64,000 bases of DNA from Bacteriovorax sp037444575 (lineage in GTDB: Bacteria > Bdellovibrionota > Bacteriovoracia > Bacteriovoracales > Bacteriovoracaceae). Both the position numbers and the translations under genes were made by a program. Shown one piece after another: positions 14,865 to 23,907 of the stretch. The stretch's first letter is position 1; every line of letters begins with the position of its first letter. The stretch is from contig JBBIME010000003.1 of assembly GCA_037444575.1 (NCBI GenBank), forward strand, positions 186,001 through 250,000, read 5' to 3'. Under the pieces are notes generated by a model that was not told the DNA's origin, did not search any database, and worked only from the letters and a program-made list of their open reading frames with translations.

Positions 14865-15860
14865 TTAAAACTCCGCGTCTAGTGTGAATGTGTGTGATTG
14901 TTTCTCGCCTAAAACCCCTGGTCTTTGATATTCAGAAACTCTTTTTTCAAAAAAGTTTGTTTTTCCTTCAAGAGAAATAAGTTCCATCCATTCAAATGGG
15001 TTTTTAGTTTTATAGTGAGCATCAGCTCCTAATTGTTGTAACCAGTGATCTGCTACGAATTCAATATACTGAGACATTGATTCAGAGTTCATACCAATAA
15101 GAGCGACTGGAATTGCATCAAGGATGAATTCTTTTTCAATTGCTACAGCTTCAGTGATGATTTGAGTGATTGTAGCGGTATCAAGTTTTTCATCTTCATT
15201 TAAAAGAGAGTGCATCAACACAGCAAACTGACAGTGAAGTCCTTCATCTCTTGAGATGAATTCATTTGAAGTGCAGAGTCCTGACATAAGGCCTCTTTTC
15301 TTTAACCAGTAGATGGCACAGAAAGATCCTGAGAAGAAAATCCCTTCAATTGCACAAAAGGCAATAAGTCTATGGGCAAATGATTTTTTCGATGAGATCC
15401 ACTCCATTGCCCATCTTGCTTTCTTAGCAACACAAGCAAGGTTTTCAGTTGCGTTGAAAAGCTTATTTTTCTCTTTTTGATCTTTGATATAAGTATCAAT
15501 TAAAAGAGAATAAGTTTCGCTGTGGATGTTTTCCATTGCGATTTGAAATCCGTAGAAACATCTCGCTTCTGGAATTTGAATTTCTTTATAAAAACGACGA
15601 GCAAGGTTTTCGTTAACGATCCCATCACTTGCAGCAAAGAAAGCAAGAACGTTAGAAATGAAATGTCTTTCGTCGTTATTTAGTTTGGTTTCCCAGTCAT
15701 TTAGATCTGGAACTAGATCGATTTCTTCAGCTGTCCAAAAAACCGCCATGTGCTTTTTGTACATCTCCCATACTTGGTGATACTTGATTGGGAAAAGAAC
15801 GAATCGGTTGTCGTTCTCACGTAAAATTTCCGATTGAGCAGAATCCTTTGCTGTCGCCAT
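14865..15860 (-). CDS. nrdB: ribonucleoside-diphosphate reductase beta subunit (tyrosyl radical)
   Basis: 331 residues from the ATG at 15860, which follows a strong GGAGG site at five bases; an ATG seven codons upstream would place that site inside the gene. The di-iron ligands are visible: D79 in SDGIVNENL, E110 and H113 in MENIHSETY, and later EGIFFSG and DEGLHCQF. The radical tyrosine Y117 is present, so this is a classical tyrosyl-radical class Ia subunit. The AASDGIVNENL region resembles the eukaryotic and Bacteroidetes-like R2 branch more than the E. coli one. First gene of nrdB-nrdA; an NrdR box lies about 330 bp upstream. Confidence 0.96.
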   Translation of the reverse strand: MATAKDSAQSEILRENDNRFVLFPIKYHQVWEMYKKHMAVFWTAEEIDLVPDLNDWETKLNNDERHFISNVLAFFAASDGIVNENLARRFYKEIQIPEARCFYGFQIAMENIHSETYSLLIDTYIKDQKEKNKLFNATENLACVAKKARWAMEWISSKKSFAHRLIAFCAIEGIFFSGSFCAIYWLKKRGLMSGLCTSNEFISRDEGLHCQFAVLMHSLLNEDEKLDTATITQIITEAVAIEKEFILDAIPVALIGMNSESMSQYIEFVADHWLQQLGADAHYKTKNPFEWMELISLEGKTNFFEKRVSEYQRPGVLGEKQSHTFTLDAEF

Positions 15861-16190
15861 ATGTGCCTCCGTAAATGTCATGAACTGTTGTGTGTGTGTT
15901 AGTTCAATAGGATTATTCTATTAGTGCCAAACTCTAAAAAAACAAACCTATAATCAAAAGATAACAAGATCATTGAATTTTAAAAATAAAAAATTCCGGC
16001 CCGAATTCTTAAACCTTGTTAATTTTGAAATAAACTCTGTGCGAAAAAACAGAGTGAAATCTTTTCAAATTAAATAGTTAAGTACTAATCCTATGGTCCT
16101 ATGAATCTAATAATTGCGATCTAATTTAAACTTACATCGCTTTATTTGAGGCCAGATACAATAAATATTATCGATAAAAATGGCTTTGCA

Positions 16191-16206
16191 CCACAATATA
16201 TAGTGT
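16191..16206 (-). promoter_or_regulatory. NrdR box upstream of nrdBA
   Basis: CCACAATATATAGTGT matches the known NrdR-box consensus ACACWATATATWGTGT at 15 of 16 positions and is nearly palindromic out to 16208. NrdR boxes are usually paired; a much weaker candidate (GCATATTTTGTAT, 16227-16239) lies about 33 bp further from the gene. The site is about 330 bp upstream of nrdB, so the transcript would have a long leader (15861-16190) containing a small ACTCTGT/ACAGAGT hairpin (16034-16055). I see no gene in that leader. Confidence 0.7.
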
Positions 16207-16263
16207 GGGTCAAACCATTGACGGTCGCATATTTTGTATAGCTTCCTAAAAATTAGTCACTAA

Positions 16264-16503
16264 TTATGAATCTGAATCGCTTTCTTTTCCAAAATGTTGA
16301 GGTCCAAAAATTCTCTAGAGATAAGTTTAAAAATTTAGCGCTAATAGAATTTTTGTTAAGCAAAATCTTGTGAATACAACTTTCAAAAAAGTACTCTTTC
16401 CCAAATTTTTTATGAATGAAAGGATTAAATAGTATCGAAAAAAAATTTAACCTCAACATTTTGGAAGTGAGCAATAGTTATGAATCTGAATCGCTTTCTT
16501 TTC
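16264..16503. repeat. 26-bp direct repeats enclosing a MITE-like inverted-repeat unit
   Basis: The 26 bases at 16264-16289 (starting TTATGAATCTGAATCGC) recur exactly at 16478-16503, where they are the last codons and stop of the transporter gene. Between them, CCAAAATGTTGAGGT (16289-16303) and ACCTCAACATTTTGG (16450-16464) are perfect 15-bp inverted repeats enclosing about 146 bp of AT-rich DNA. An open frame of 73 codons inside has no ribosome site and looks accidental. This could be a small non-autonomous element, or a duplication of the gene end that carried an inverted repeat with it. Confidence 0.55.
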
Positions 16504-18403
16504 TTCTTCTGCCTAACTGATACGGAACACTCGTTACAATTACGCGCTCAATTTTTTGAAGTTCATCGTAGAGACCGCGAGCATTTTTAGAGTGAAGAAG
16601 AGGACCGAAATTTCCGGCCACAACAAGCTCTCCTGTAATGATATGGATAACTCCTTCAGGCATTTCTTCTCTGATTTTCCCAAGAAACTCAGTAATGGGC
16701 TCAAGAAGTAAACGATAAGGGGAGTAAAGAAAGACAAGCTCACTTTCACCGATTAACTCATTCCATTTAATTTGAACGGCCTCAGCGCGAGTGTTATCGA
16801 AGTTTACGTGCAAGGCAACCCATGGGTGTCCTAGTGTTTTAGCAAAACGAACCATTCGAAGCGTTCCAGTGTTAACATCGTCAATGAGAATGATTGTTTT
16901 CATTTGAGGATAAGCTGCCACTTCTGCTTTTTGCCAAGGAAGTGATAGGAACTTACCAACGCGCTTATAGTGCCCATGAATGCGGAAAAATACCCAGACC
17001 ATTGAAGGAATTAAAAAGACAGTAACCCATGCTCCAGAAGAGAACTTTGTAATCGCAAAGATTGTCATTACAAGTCCTGAAGCCATTGCTCCAACGAAGT
17101 TAATTAATTGTTTCCATCGAAGTCCTTTAAAGTGGTGAGCTTCTTCTTGAGAGCTTGGATCGTGTTGAAAGTCTGACGTCGATAATTTAGTTCTAATTTT
17201 CTGCCAGCGAACAACCATCCCCAATTGAGAAAGGGTAAAACTCATAAATACACCGATAGCATAAAGTGGGATAAGGGCAGAGGTATGAGCGTTGAAAATA
17301 AAAATAAGAAAAGCGGCACATCCACTTAAGAAAACAATTCCCCAGCTGAAAACAAGACGTCCACTTTTATAAGTTAATTGACGTGGTAAAAATCCATCGC
17401 CTGCGTGAAGAGCACATAGTCGTGGGAAGTCTGCATAACTTGTATTTGCGGCCATGACGAGAATGACTGTTGTTCCTGCCATAAGAAGATTATACATTAA
17501 TCCCTTGCCATAAATAGCACGTCCAATTTGCGAGATAACTGTCTCACTATCAGATGGGAGCGCATGAATGTGAACAGACAGATAGGTGATTCCTAAAAAG
17601 AGAAATCCCAAAATGAGTCCCATGTAGGCCATTGTGCTTGAAGCATTTTTACTTCGCGGCTCTTTAAAGGCAGTGATCCCATTAGAAATGGCCTCGACAC
17701 CTGTTAGAGCAGTACATCCACTACTGAAGGCCCTTAGAATTAAAAAGAGACCCAAAGGTTCTAATGTTGTTTTAACCATCTCTACGCCTTCAACAGGCAT
17801 AAGTGTTCCGTTCATCGATTTCCAAAGACCGACAGCGACAGTAAAGGCACTGACAATAACGAAAAAATAAGTTGGAAATGAGAATGCGGTCCCTGATTCT
17901 TTTACCCCGCGAAGATTCATTAGCATCATAAAGCCAATAATACCCATACACAAAGCAACCTGGTGAGGAAGAAGACTAGGGAATACGGAAACAATTTGAT
18001 CTGTACCACTTGAGATACTAACCGCAACTGTAAGAATGTAATCCATTAAGAGAGCGGCCCCTGCGGTTTGAGCAGCAGCTTCACCTAAATTATCTTTGGC
18101 AACAATGTAGGCTCCCCCTCCATCAGGGTAAGCAAAAATTGTTTGTCGGTATGATAAAGTTAAAATGGCCAAAAGAAGAACAATGACACCTGCAATTGGG
18201 AGAGAGAGATGAAAGGCCGCTGTTCCAGCGATTGCTAAAATAAGAAGGATCTCTTGAGTCGCGTAGGCCACTGATGAGAGAGCGTCGGAAGCAAATACCG
18301 CCAATCCAACAGCTTTGCCAATTGCTTGATGATGGGCCTCTTCACTTGGGATGGGTTTACCAAAAAATATTCGAGCTAGAGCGCGCTTAACTTGTGTATC
18401 CAA
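16478..18403 (-). CDS. kimA: KimA-type APC-family potassium transporter (copy 1)
   Basis: 641 residues. About twelve membrane segments fill residues 30-470, and a cytosolic universal-stress-like domain follows (residues ~490-640). Typical KimA/YdaO stretches are SDALSSVAYATQEILL, YPDGGGAYIVAKDNLGE, AFSSGCTALTGVEAISNG and AANTSYADFPRL. KimA proteins are proton-coupled high-affinity K+ importers, in Firmicutes controlled by c-di-AMP. Relative to the copy at 18586 it has an insertion of about 30 residues after the helix ending QKIRTK. The start is TTG at 18403 with AGGA upstream. Divergent from copy 2 with 182 bp between them. Ion specificity is inferred from family. Confidence 0.85.
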   Translation of the reverse strand: MDTQVKRALARIFFGKPIPSEEAHHQAIGKAVGLAVFASDALSSVAYATQEILLILAIAGTAAFHLSLPIAGVIVLLLAILTLSYRQTIFAYPDGGGAYIVAKDNLGEAAAQTAGAALLMDYILTVAVSISSGTDQIVSVFPSLLPHQVALCMGIIGFMMLMNLRGVKESGTAFSFPTYFFVIVSAFTVAVGLWKSMNGTLMPVEGVEMVKTTLEPLGLFLILRAFSSGCTALTGVEAISNGITAFKEPRSKNASSTMAYMGLILGFLFLGITYLSVHIHALPSDSETVISQIGRAIYGKGLMYNLLMAGTTVILVMAANTSYADFPRLCALHAGDGFLPRQLTYKSGRLVFSWGIVFLSGCAAFLIFIFNAHTSALIPLYAIGVFMSFTLSQLGMVVRWQKIRTKLSTSDFQHDPSSQEEAHHFKGLRWKQLINFVGAMASGLVMTIFAITKFSSGAWVTVFLIPSMVWVFFRIHGHYKRVGKFLSLPWQKAEVAAYPQMKTIILIDDVNTGTLRMVRFAKTLGHPWVALHVNFDNTRAEAVQIKWNELIGESELVFLYSPYRLLLEPITEFLGKIREEMPEGVIHIITGELVVAGNFGPLLHSKNARGLYDELQKIERVIVTSVPYQLGRRRKESDSDS

Positions 18404-18585
18404 ACGATTGTCCTAGTATAAAAAAATAATTAGTTTCCCTTTATACTTATGTTCGCATGCAGTGTCATCTTCTCGATTAAAATTTATAATTCAAAATTTA
18501 CAAAATCTAAAACTTAATTAAAATTAGTAATTTTTCAGTAATAATTTTGATAGAATGAGAGAGTTTAAAAACGGAGATTATTGTA

Positions 18586-20409
18586 ATGTTCCTTTCCAAG
18601 ATAAAGCAGTTCTTCATTGGCGACCCGTTGACGATAGATAAGATTGAGGAAGAACAAATTCCAAAATGGAAGGCGCTTGCCGTTTTATCTAGTGATGCTC
18701 TTTCATCAGTTGCTTATGCTACCGAAGAAGTTCTCATTGCTTTATTAATGTTCTCGCAAGCAGCGATGGCATGGTCGATGCCAATGGCAATAGGTGTTGC
18801 GCTCCTTCTTCTTATTATTACTCTTTCTTATCAGCAAACAATTTCAGCTTACCCCCATGGTGGTGGAGCCTATACTGTCGCTAAAGAAAATTTAGGTGAG
18901 ATCGCAGGTCTGGTTGCAGGGGCCGCTTTACTCATTGACTATACTCTTACTGTGTCGGTTTCTGTTTCAGCAGGTGTCGAAAACATTGGATCTGCTTTTC
19001 CTTTAATTGCTCATCACAAAGTTATTATCGGCGTTCTCATTGTCATCATTATGATGGCACTTAATCTTCGAGGAATAAGAGAGTCTTCTAATATTTTTGC
19101 CTATCCAACATACTTCTTCATTTTTAGTGTTGTAGTACTATTAGTTGTTGGTTTTTATCGTATTGCTATTGGTGATTTACCTCAGCAAGCTCCTATTTTA
19201 AATGAATCTTATCCAATGGTACCGATCTTTTTATTATTGCGTGCTTTTGCGTCGGGGTGTTCGGCCCTCACCGGAATAGAGGCCATCTCAAACGGTGTTC
19301 CAATATTCAAAAAACCAAGTCAAACGAACGCTAAAATCACAATGATTTGGATGTCTGCCATCTTGGGAGTATTCTTTTTAGGAATTACTCTGATGGCGCA
19401 TATTTATGGAATTGTTCCTGGACACGGTGAAACCGTAATGTCTTTATTAGCGCGAGCAGTTTTTGGAACGAATGCTCTTTATTACGGGGCCCAAGTTGCT
19501 GTCGCCCTTATTCTTTTACTTGCTGCGAACACAAGCTATGCTGACTTCCCAAGACTTTCTTCACTTTTAGCGAAAGATCGTTTTCTTCCGCGCCAGCTAT
19601 CAAGTATCGGAGATAGGTTAGTCTTTTCTAACGGTATTATGGGGCTTACTGTTTCAGCTGCTATCTTAATTATTATCTTTAAAGGATCAACTCACTTACT
19701 TATTCCTCTTTATGCTGTTGGCGTATTCTTATCATTTACTCTTTCTCAGTTGGGAATGATTATTCATCATCAGAAAATTAGAGAAAAGCACTGGCAAAGA
19801 GGACTTGTTATCAATGCTCTGGGTGCAGTGACAACATTTGTAGTTCTTATCGTTATTACAATCACTAAGTTCACTCATGGTGCCTGGATTATTGTTCTTT
19901 TAATTCCTACGTTGGTCTTTTTCTTCAGACAGATCAAGCGACACTACTTATCAGTAGGCCATCAGTTGGCGCGCGATACGTACCACCAGGAATTAAATAT
20001 TACTGATGTAAAAAAATATACAGCAGTTGTTCCTATTTCTGGAATTCATCCAGGAGTAGTTATGGCCGTTCAATACGCTCTTACAATTTCAGATGATGTG
20101 CGTGTTTGTTATGTAAATGTTGACAAAGATGCTACAGAAAAAATGCTCAAAGTCTGGGAGAAGTGGTCGCAAGGTCTGCCACTGAAAGTTCTACAATCGC
20201 CTTATCGTTCCGTTCTTGGACCTCTTCTTGATTATATAGACGAAGTTCACTCTGAGTCCGGCAAAGAGATGATTTCTGTTGTCGTTCCTGAGTTTATTAC
20301 AAGACGCTGGTATCACCAATTCCTTCACAACCAAATGACTTTTGTTTTAAGAGCGGCACTTGGTCTTAAATCAGGGAAAGTTGTAACCTCGATAAGGTAC
20401 CATTTGTAA
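18586..20409 (+). CDS. kimA: KimA-type APC-family potassium transporter (copy 2)
   Basis: 607 residues, the same length as Bacillus KimA. It shares all family stretches with copy 1 (SDALSSVAYATEEVLI, YPHGGGAYTVAKENLGE, RAFASGCSALTGIEAISNG, AANTSYADFPRL). The cytosolic C-terminal domain (residues ~450-607) ends IRYHL, close to the TLPYHF end of Bacillus KimA, so this is the more canonical copy. A GGAG site precedes the ATG. No c-di-AMP riboswitch is recognisable in the AT-rich 182-bp intergenic region. Having two divergent copies suggests specialised regulation or affinity. Confidence 0.87.
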   Translation: MFLSKIKQFFIGDPLTIDKIEEEQIPKWKALAVLSSDALSSVAYATEEVLIALLMFSQAAMAWSMPMAIGVALLLLIITLSYQQTISAYPHGGGAYTVAKENLGEIAGLVAGAALLIDYTLTVSVSVSAGVENIGSAFPLIAHHKVIIGVLIVIIMMALNLRGIRESSNIFAYPTYFFIFSVVVLLVVGFYRIAIGDLPQQAPILNESYPMVPIFLLLRAFASGCSALTGIEAISNGVPIFKKPSQTNAKITMIWMSAILGVFFLGITLMAHIYGIVPGHGETVMSLLARAVFGTNALYYGAQVAVALILLLAANTSYADFPRLSSLLAKDRFLPRQLSSIGDRLVFSNGIMGLTVSAAILIIIFKGSTHLLIPLYAVGVFLSFTLSQLGMIIHHQKIREKHWQRGLVINALGAVTTFVVLIVITITKFTHGAWIIVLLIPTLVFFFRQIKRHYLSVGHQLARDTYHQELNITDVKKYTAVVPISGIHPGVVMAVQYALTISDDVRVCYVNVDKDATEKMLKVWEKWSQGLPLKVLQSPYRSVLGPLLDYIDEVHSESGKEMISVVVPEFITRRWYHQFLHNQMTFVLRAALGLKSGKVVTSIRYHL

Positions 20410-20426
20410 TAAGTATTAATATTTTC

Positions 20427-20453
20427 TTGATAAAAATCAGCAAAGTCCGATAA
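20427..20453 (+). promoter_or_regulatory. possible FliA or sigma70-like promoter of the chemotaxis receptor
   Basis: TCCGATAA (20446-20453) resembles the sigma28 -10 element GCCGATAA and also occurs before the other receptor gene (49306-49313). Here the -35 part (TTGATAAA) is a poor sigma28 match. The same bases can also be read as TTGATA-N16-GATAAT, a sigma70 promoter. It lies about 45 bp before the start codon. Confidence 0.4.
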
Positions 20454-20496
20454 TTATTTAACGTTGAACAATGTTTTTAATTATAGGGACTTACGG

Positions 20497-22251
20497 ATGC
20501 ATAAAAAATCATTACGCTATAAAATGTTGGTACTTCTCAGCAGCTCAATGTTAGTTCTGGGATTCGTTACAATTGCTGCTCTTTTTGACGTTAAATCACT
20601 CGCCGAAAATAGCCTCACCGATCTAGAAACCGACTTGGTAGCAGTTAAAGAAGTAGGACAAATTAAAGCTCTCTTCGGAACTCAAGTTCAAGAATGGAAA
20701 AATACAATTATAAGAGGGTCCAATGCTGAAGCAAATTCCAAACATTCGTTGGCATTTGATAAAGCAGGCAGCGATATTGTAACGACTGCAAAATCGCTTC
20801 GAGTCCATCTACAGCCAAAAGATATAGTGCTGTTGGAGGAATTTCTTAAAAATCAAAATGACCTCAATGAAAAATACGTCGCATCGAGAGCGAAGTATTT
20901 AGGTGTTAATAAATTCCAACCAGCAGAAGCTGATGCTTCGGTAAAGGGCCTGGATCGCAAAGTTTTAGACAGCCTAAAATTATTAGATACTAGGATTTCC
21001 CAGGACGCATCAAGAGATACCCACGATTCTGTTTTAAATATGAAGAAAAAATTTCTTGTTCTTCTTGTTCTCGTCGGAGTGGTTGTTGTTTTTGCTTTGA
21101 TTCTTGGGAATTTTCTAGTTTCAAAAGTCACTGAGTCGTTAACCCGTGTTGCTCAAAGTATTTTAGGAAGTGTTTCAGAAGTTAAGGCCGCTTCTTTGCA
21201 AATTGCGACTACTGCTGATGAACTTTCTCAAGCGTCAACTGAGCAAGCAGCTTCTCTGCAAGAGACTTCTGCTTCAGTTGAAGAGATCAGTTCAATGATC
21301 ACCGCCAACAGTGAAAATGCCAAACAGTCCTCTGTTGTATCTGAACAAAGTTTAGCTACGGCGGAGCGAGGAAAAGAAGTCGTCAATCACATGATACAAG
21401 CAATTGGAGATATTAATATTAGTAATGACAGTATTAAGAATCAAATCGATGAAACCAATAGAGAAATTGAAAAAATCACAAACATCATAAATGAAATTGG
21501 GACTAAAACAAAAGTTATTAACGATATTGTATTTCAAACCAAGCTTCTTTCTTTTAACGCTTCGGTTGAAGCTGCCCGCGCAGGAGAGCAAGGGAAAGGC
21601 TTTTCCGTTGTTGCTGAAGAGATTGGAAATCTTGCTTCAATGAGTGGGGCAGCTGCTTTAGAAATTACCAATATGCTTGATGGAAGTATCAAGACAGTTG
21701 AAACAATTGTCAGGGATTCAAAAGAGAAAATAGGTAAGCTTTTACTCGTTAGTAAAGAAAAAGTAGAAACTGGAACTCGTGTTGCTCATGAGTGTGAAGA
21801 AGTTTTAACTGAAATCGTATCAAGTGTGGCAAGTGTTTCAAAAATGGCCACTGAAATATCTACGGCCAGTCAGGAACAAGCTCAAGGTGTTTATGAAATA
21901 ACAAAGGCCGTAGGCCAGCTCGATCAAGTCACTCAGCAAAATGCCTCAACTTCAGCAGATTCGGCCAATGCCGCGAGCGCACTTTCTGGACAAGCAGATC
22001 AACTAAATTTGGTTGCTATAGAATTAGCAAAAACAATTAGTGGTGGAGAATCCGTTGTTGCAAATGCCTCTAAAAAAATTCAGCCTTTAAGACAAACTCA
22101 TTCGGCCACAACAAAAGAACCAATCAAAAATGTTCCTGTAAAAAAGGAAACTACAAAATTGAAAGCACCGTTATCAGAGAAAAAAATAGAAACTTCCAAG
22201 CCAGTTGGAACGACTCCTTCTCACGATGACTCTCGATTTATGGATGTTTGA
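20497..22251 (+). CDS. methyl-accepting chemotaxis protein
   Basis: About 584 residues from the ATG at 20497 (MHKKSLRYK), which places the first membrane segment (about 8-30) normally; an in-frame TTG at 20464 would add 11 residues. A helical periplasmic domain (residues ~35-185, four-helix-bundle type) precedes the second membrane segment VLLVLVGVVVVFALILG. A long signalling coiled coil follows with the conserved tip INDIVFQTKLLSFNASVEAA. No clear HAMP signature is seen. The end is a Lys/Thr-rich tail. It passes ligand signals to CheA/CheW. Convergent with dapD, two bases apart. Confidence 0.93.
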   Translation: MHKKSLRYKMLVLLSSSMLVLGFVTIAALFDVKSLAENSLTDLETDLVAVKEVGQIKALFGTQVQEWKNTIIRGSNAEANSKHSLAFDKAGSDIVTTAKSLRVHLQPKDIVLLEEFLKNQNDLNEKYVASRAKYLGVNKFQPAEADASVKGLDRKVLDSLKLLDTRISQDASRDTHDSVLNMKKKFLVLLVLVGVVVVFALILGNFLVSKVTESLTRVAQSILGSVSEVKAASLQIATTADELSQASTEQAASLQETSASVEEISSMITANSENAKQSSVVSEQSLATAERGKEVVNHMIQAIGDINISNDSIKNQIDETNREIEKITNIINEIGTKTKVINDIVFQTKLLSFNASVEAARAGEQGKGFSVVAEEIGNLASMSGAAALEITNMLDGSIKTVETIVRDSKEKIGKLLLVSKEKVETGTRVAHECEEVLTEIVSSVASVSKMATEISTASQEQAQGVYEITKAVGQLDQVTQQNASTSADSANAASALSGQADQLNLVAIELAKTISGGESVVANASKKIQPLRQTHSATTKEPIKNVPVKKETTKLKAPLSEKKIETSKPVGTTPSHDDSRFMDV

Positions 22252-22253
22252 AA

Positions 22254-23006
22254 CTAGCGAAGAAAATCTTCAAGCACAAGAGAAGCTTCACTTTTTTCGT
22301 CTCTGTATTTTACAATAACAGCGCATTGAAGAGTTAATCCAAGCTCGCGTGCCCATGGATTGTCGGCCTTTACAGGTCGATTGCCAGGGACAACAATTGC
22401 GTTTTCAGGGATGGGTTCACCCTTATTTAAAATGCGATTATTGACTAAATCGTAAACCGGGATGCCTTTAGAAAGAATCACACCAGGAGCAATGACAGCT
22501 CTTCTTTTAATTTGAATTCCTTCAACGATAATGGCCCCAGCACCAATAAATGCTTCATCTTCAATAATAACTGGAGCAGCTCCAATTGGTTCTAATACTC
22601 CACCGATTTGTACAGCTGTAGAGAGGTGAACTTTCTTTCCGACTTGAGCACATGATCCAATTAAAACGTGCGAATCAACCATCGTGCCTTCATCAACAAA
22701 AGCGCCGACATTGATGTAACTTGGTGGCATGATGATCACGCCTTTAGCGATATAAGATCCACGTCGAACACTTGTTCCGCCAGGGACGATTCTGATTCCA
22801 CGATCAACATCGAAAGTTTGTGGCATGAGATTATGTTTATCAACAAATCCATTTTCTTCTTTTAAGACACCTGCTTTAAATGCTTCAAGAATTTGTGCTT
22901 TAACCTCAGTGTTGGCAACCCAATGGCCATCAACAAAATTAGCGGAACGAACACGTCCTGCTTCTAAATCATTTAGAGTTTTCTCCCAAAGATTTATGTG
23001 AGTCAT
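22254..23006 (-). CDS. dapD: tetrahydrodipicolinate N-succinyltransferase
   Basis: 250 residues. It catalyses succinylation of tetrahydrodipicolinate in the succinylase branch of lysine/meso-diaminopimelate synthesis. The left-handed beta-helix hexapeptide repeats are visible from about residue 85 to 185 (IAKGVIIMPPSYINVGAF, DEGTMVDSHVLIGSCAQV, GKKVHLSTAVQIGG). Somewhat shorter than the E. coli enzyme (274). The ATG overlaps the dapA stop by four bases (ATGA), with AGGAG upstream. Last gene of lysC-dapB-dapA-dapD. Confidence 0.95.
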   Translation of the reverse strand: MTHINLWEKTLNDLEAGRVRSANFVDGHWVANTEVKAQILEAFKAGVLKEENGFVDKHNLMPQTFDVDRGIRIVPGGTSVRRGSYIAKGVIIMPPSYINVGAFVDEGTMVDSHVLIGSCAQVGKKVHLSTAVQIGGVLEPIGAAPVIIEDEAFIGAGAIIVEGIQIKRRAVIAPGVILSKGIPVYDLVNNRILNKGEPIPENAIVVPGNRPVKADNPWARELGLTLQCAVIVKYRDEKSEASLVLEDFLR

Positions 23007-23896
23007 ACGTTCTCCTTATACCAATTTTGCACGTTCTTATTAGCTTCAAGAACTGGCGTATTATCAACGAGGTCTAAATGATTAAGTGGCGCTCGAAGTA
23101 CGTTTGTTTTAATCAAACCTATCGCATGCATCAAGTTTTTTACTGGCACAGGATTAGCAGCAATAAAAAGAGTGTCGCAAGACTTTTTCCAAAGATCGGC
23201 CTCTGCTTTACTTAATTTGTTTTCTAGAGTTTTTACTACATAAGCGCGAGTTTCAACTGGCCAAGCGTTCGATGCAACAGATACAAGTCCTTTACAGCCA
23301 AACGGTGTAAAATCTGGAACCATTCCGTCATCCCCACTATAAATTCGAGCTTTCGGATTGGCTTCAGCGTATTTTTTAAAATCTTCGACAGATCCTGAAG
23401 CTTCTTTGATGGCCCAGAAGTTTTTGTGATCTTTTAAATTTTTAACGGCATTAAAATTCATTTTAACACCTGTTCTACTTGGAACATTATAAAGCATGCA
23501 AGGACGAGTTGAGACATCCATGATTGCTTTAAACCATTCAGTTTGGCCATGCTCTCCAGGCTTTGCGTACAGTGGAGTTACGACTAAGTAAGCATCTAGT
23601 CCGTTTAGAGAGTTTAAGTAGCGAACATACTCAAGAGTTTCTTTTTGATTATATCCACCAACACCTGTCATTACTGGAACTTTTAAATTTAAACTAAGAC
23701 CAAATTCTAGAATTTTTTTACATTCATCTTTATTTAAGTTTAGAGCTTCACCAGTTGAACCTAAGATAACTACGCCATTGTTAGCAGCATCTTGAACGCG
23801 TAAAATTTTTTCAAATGAAGCGTAATCTACAGTTGAATCTGCATTCATTGGTGTGACAATTGCGGTCCAAAGTGGGGTAGAGTTGATGTCTTTCAT
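23003..23896 (-). CDS. dapA: 4-hydroxy-tetrahydrodipicolinate synthase
   Basis: 297 residues, standard length. It condenses pyruvate with aspartate semialdehyde. Family motifs are VILGSTGEALNLN, TGVGGYNQKE, YNVPSRTG (catalytic tyrosine and arginine) and IKEASGSV with the Schiff-base lysine. Lies between dapB (11 bp upstream) and dapD (overlapping), so it is translated from one lysine-pathway mRNA. Confidence 0.96.
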   Translation of the reverse strand: MKDINSTPLWTAIVTPMNADSTVDYASFEKILRVQDAANNGVVILGSTGEALNLNKDECKKILEFGLSLNLKVPVMTGVGGYNQKETLEYVRYLNSLNGLDAYLVVTPLYAKPGEHGQTEWFKAIMDVSTRPCMLYNVPSRTGVKMNFNAVKNLKDHKNFWAIKEASGSVEDFKKYAEANPKARIYSGDDGMVPDFTPFGCKGLVSVASNAWPVETRAYVVKTLENKLSKAEADLWKKSCDTLFIAANPVPVKNLMHAIGLIKTNVLRAPLNHLDLVDNTPVLEANKNVQNWYKENV

Positions 23897-23907
23897 GGTG
23901 CCTGTCC

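Noticed and set aside
16253..16474. 73-codon minus-strand frame in the gap after the transporter
   Set aside because: No ribosome site, odd composition, and it lies inside the MITE-like repeat.
18404..18585. c-di-AMP riboswitch between the two KimA genes
   Set aside because: The 182 bp are AT-rich with no GC-rich conserved helices; too short to serve both sides.
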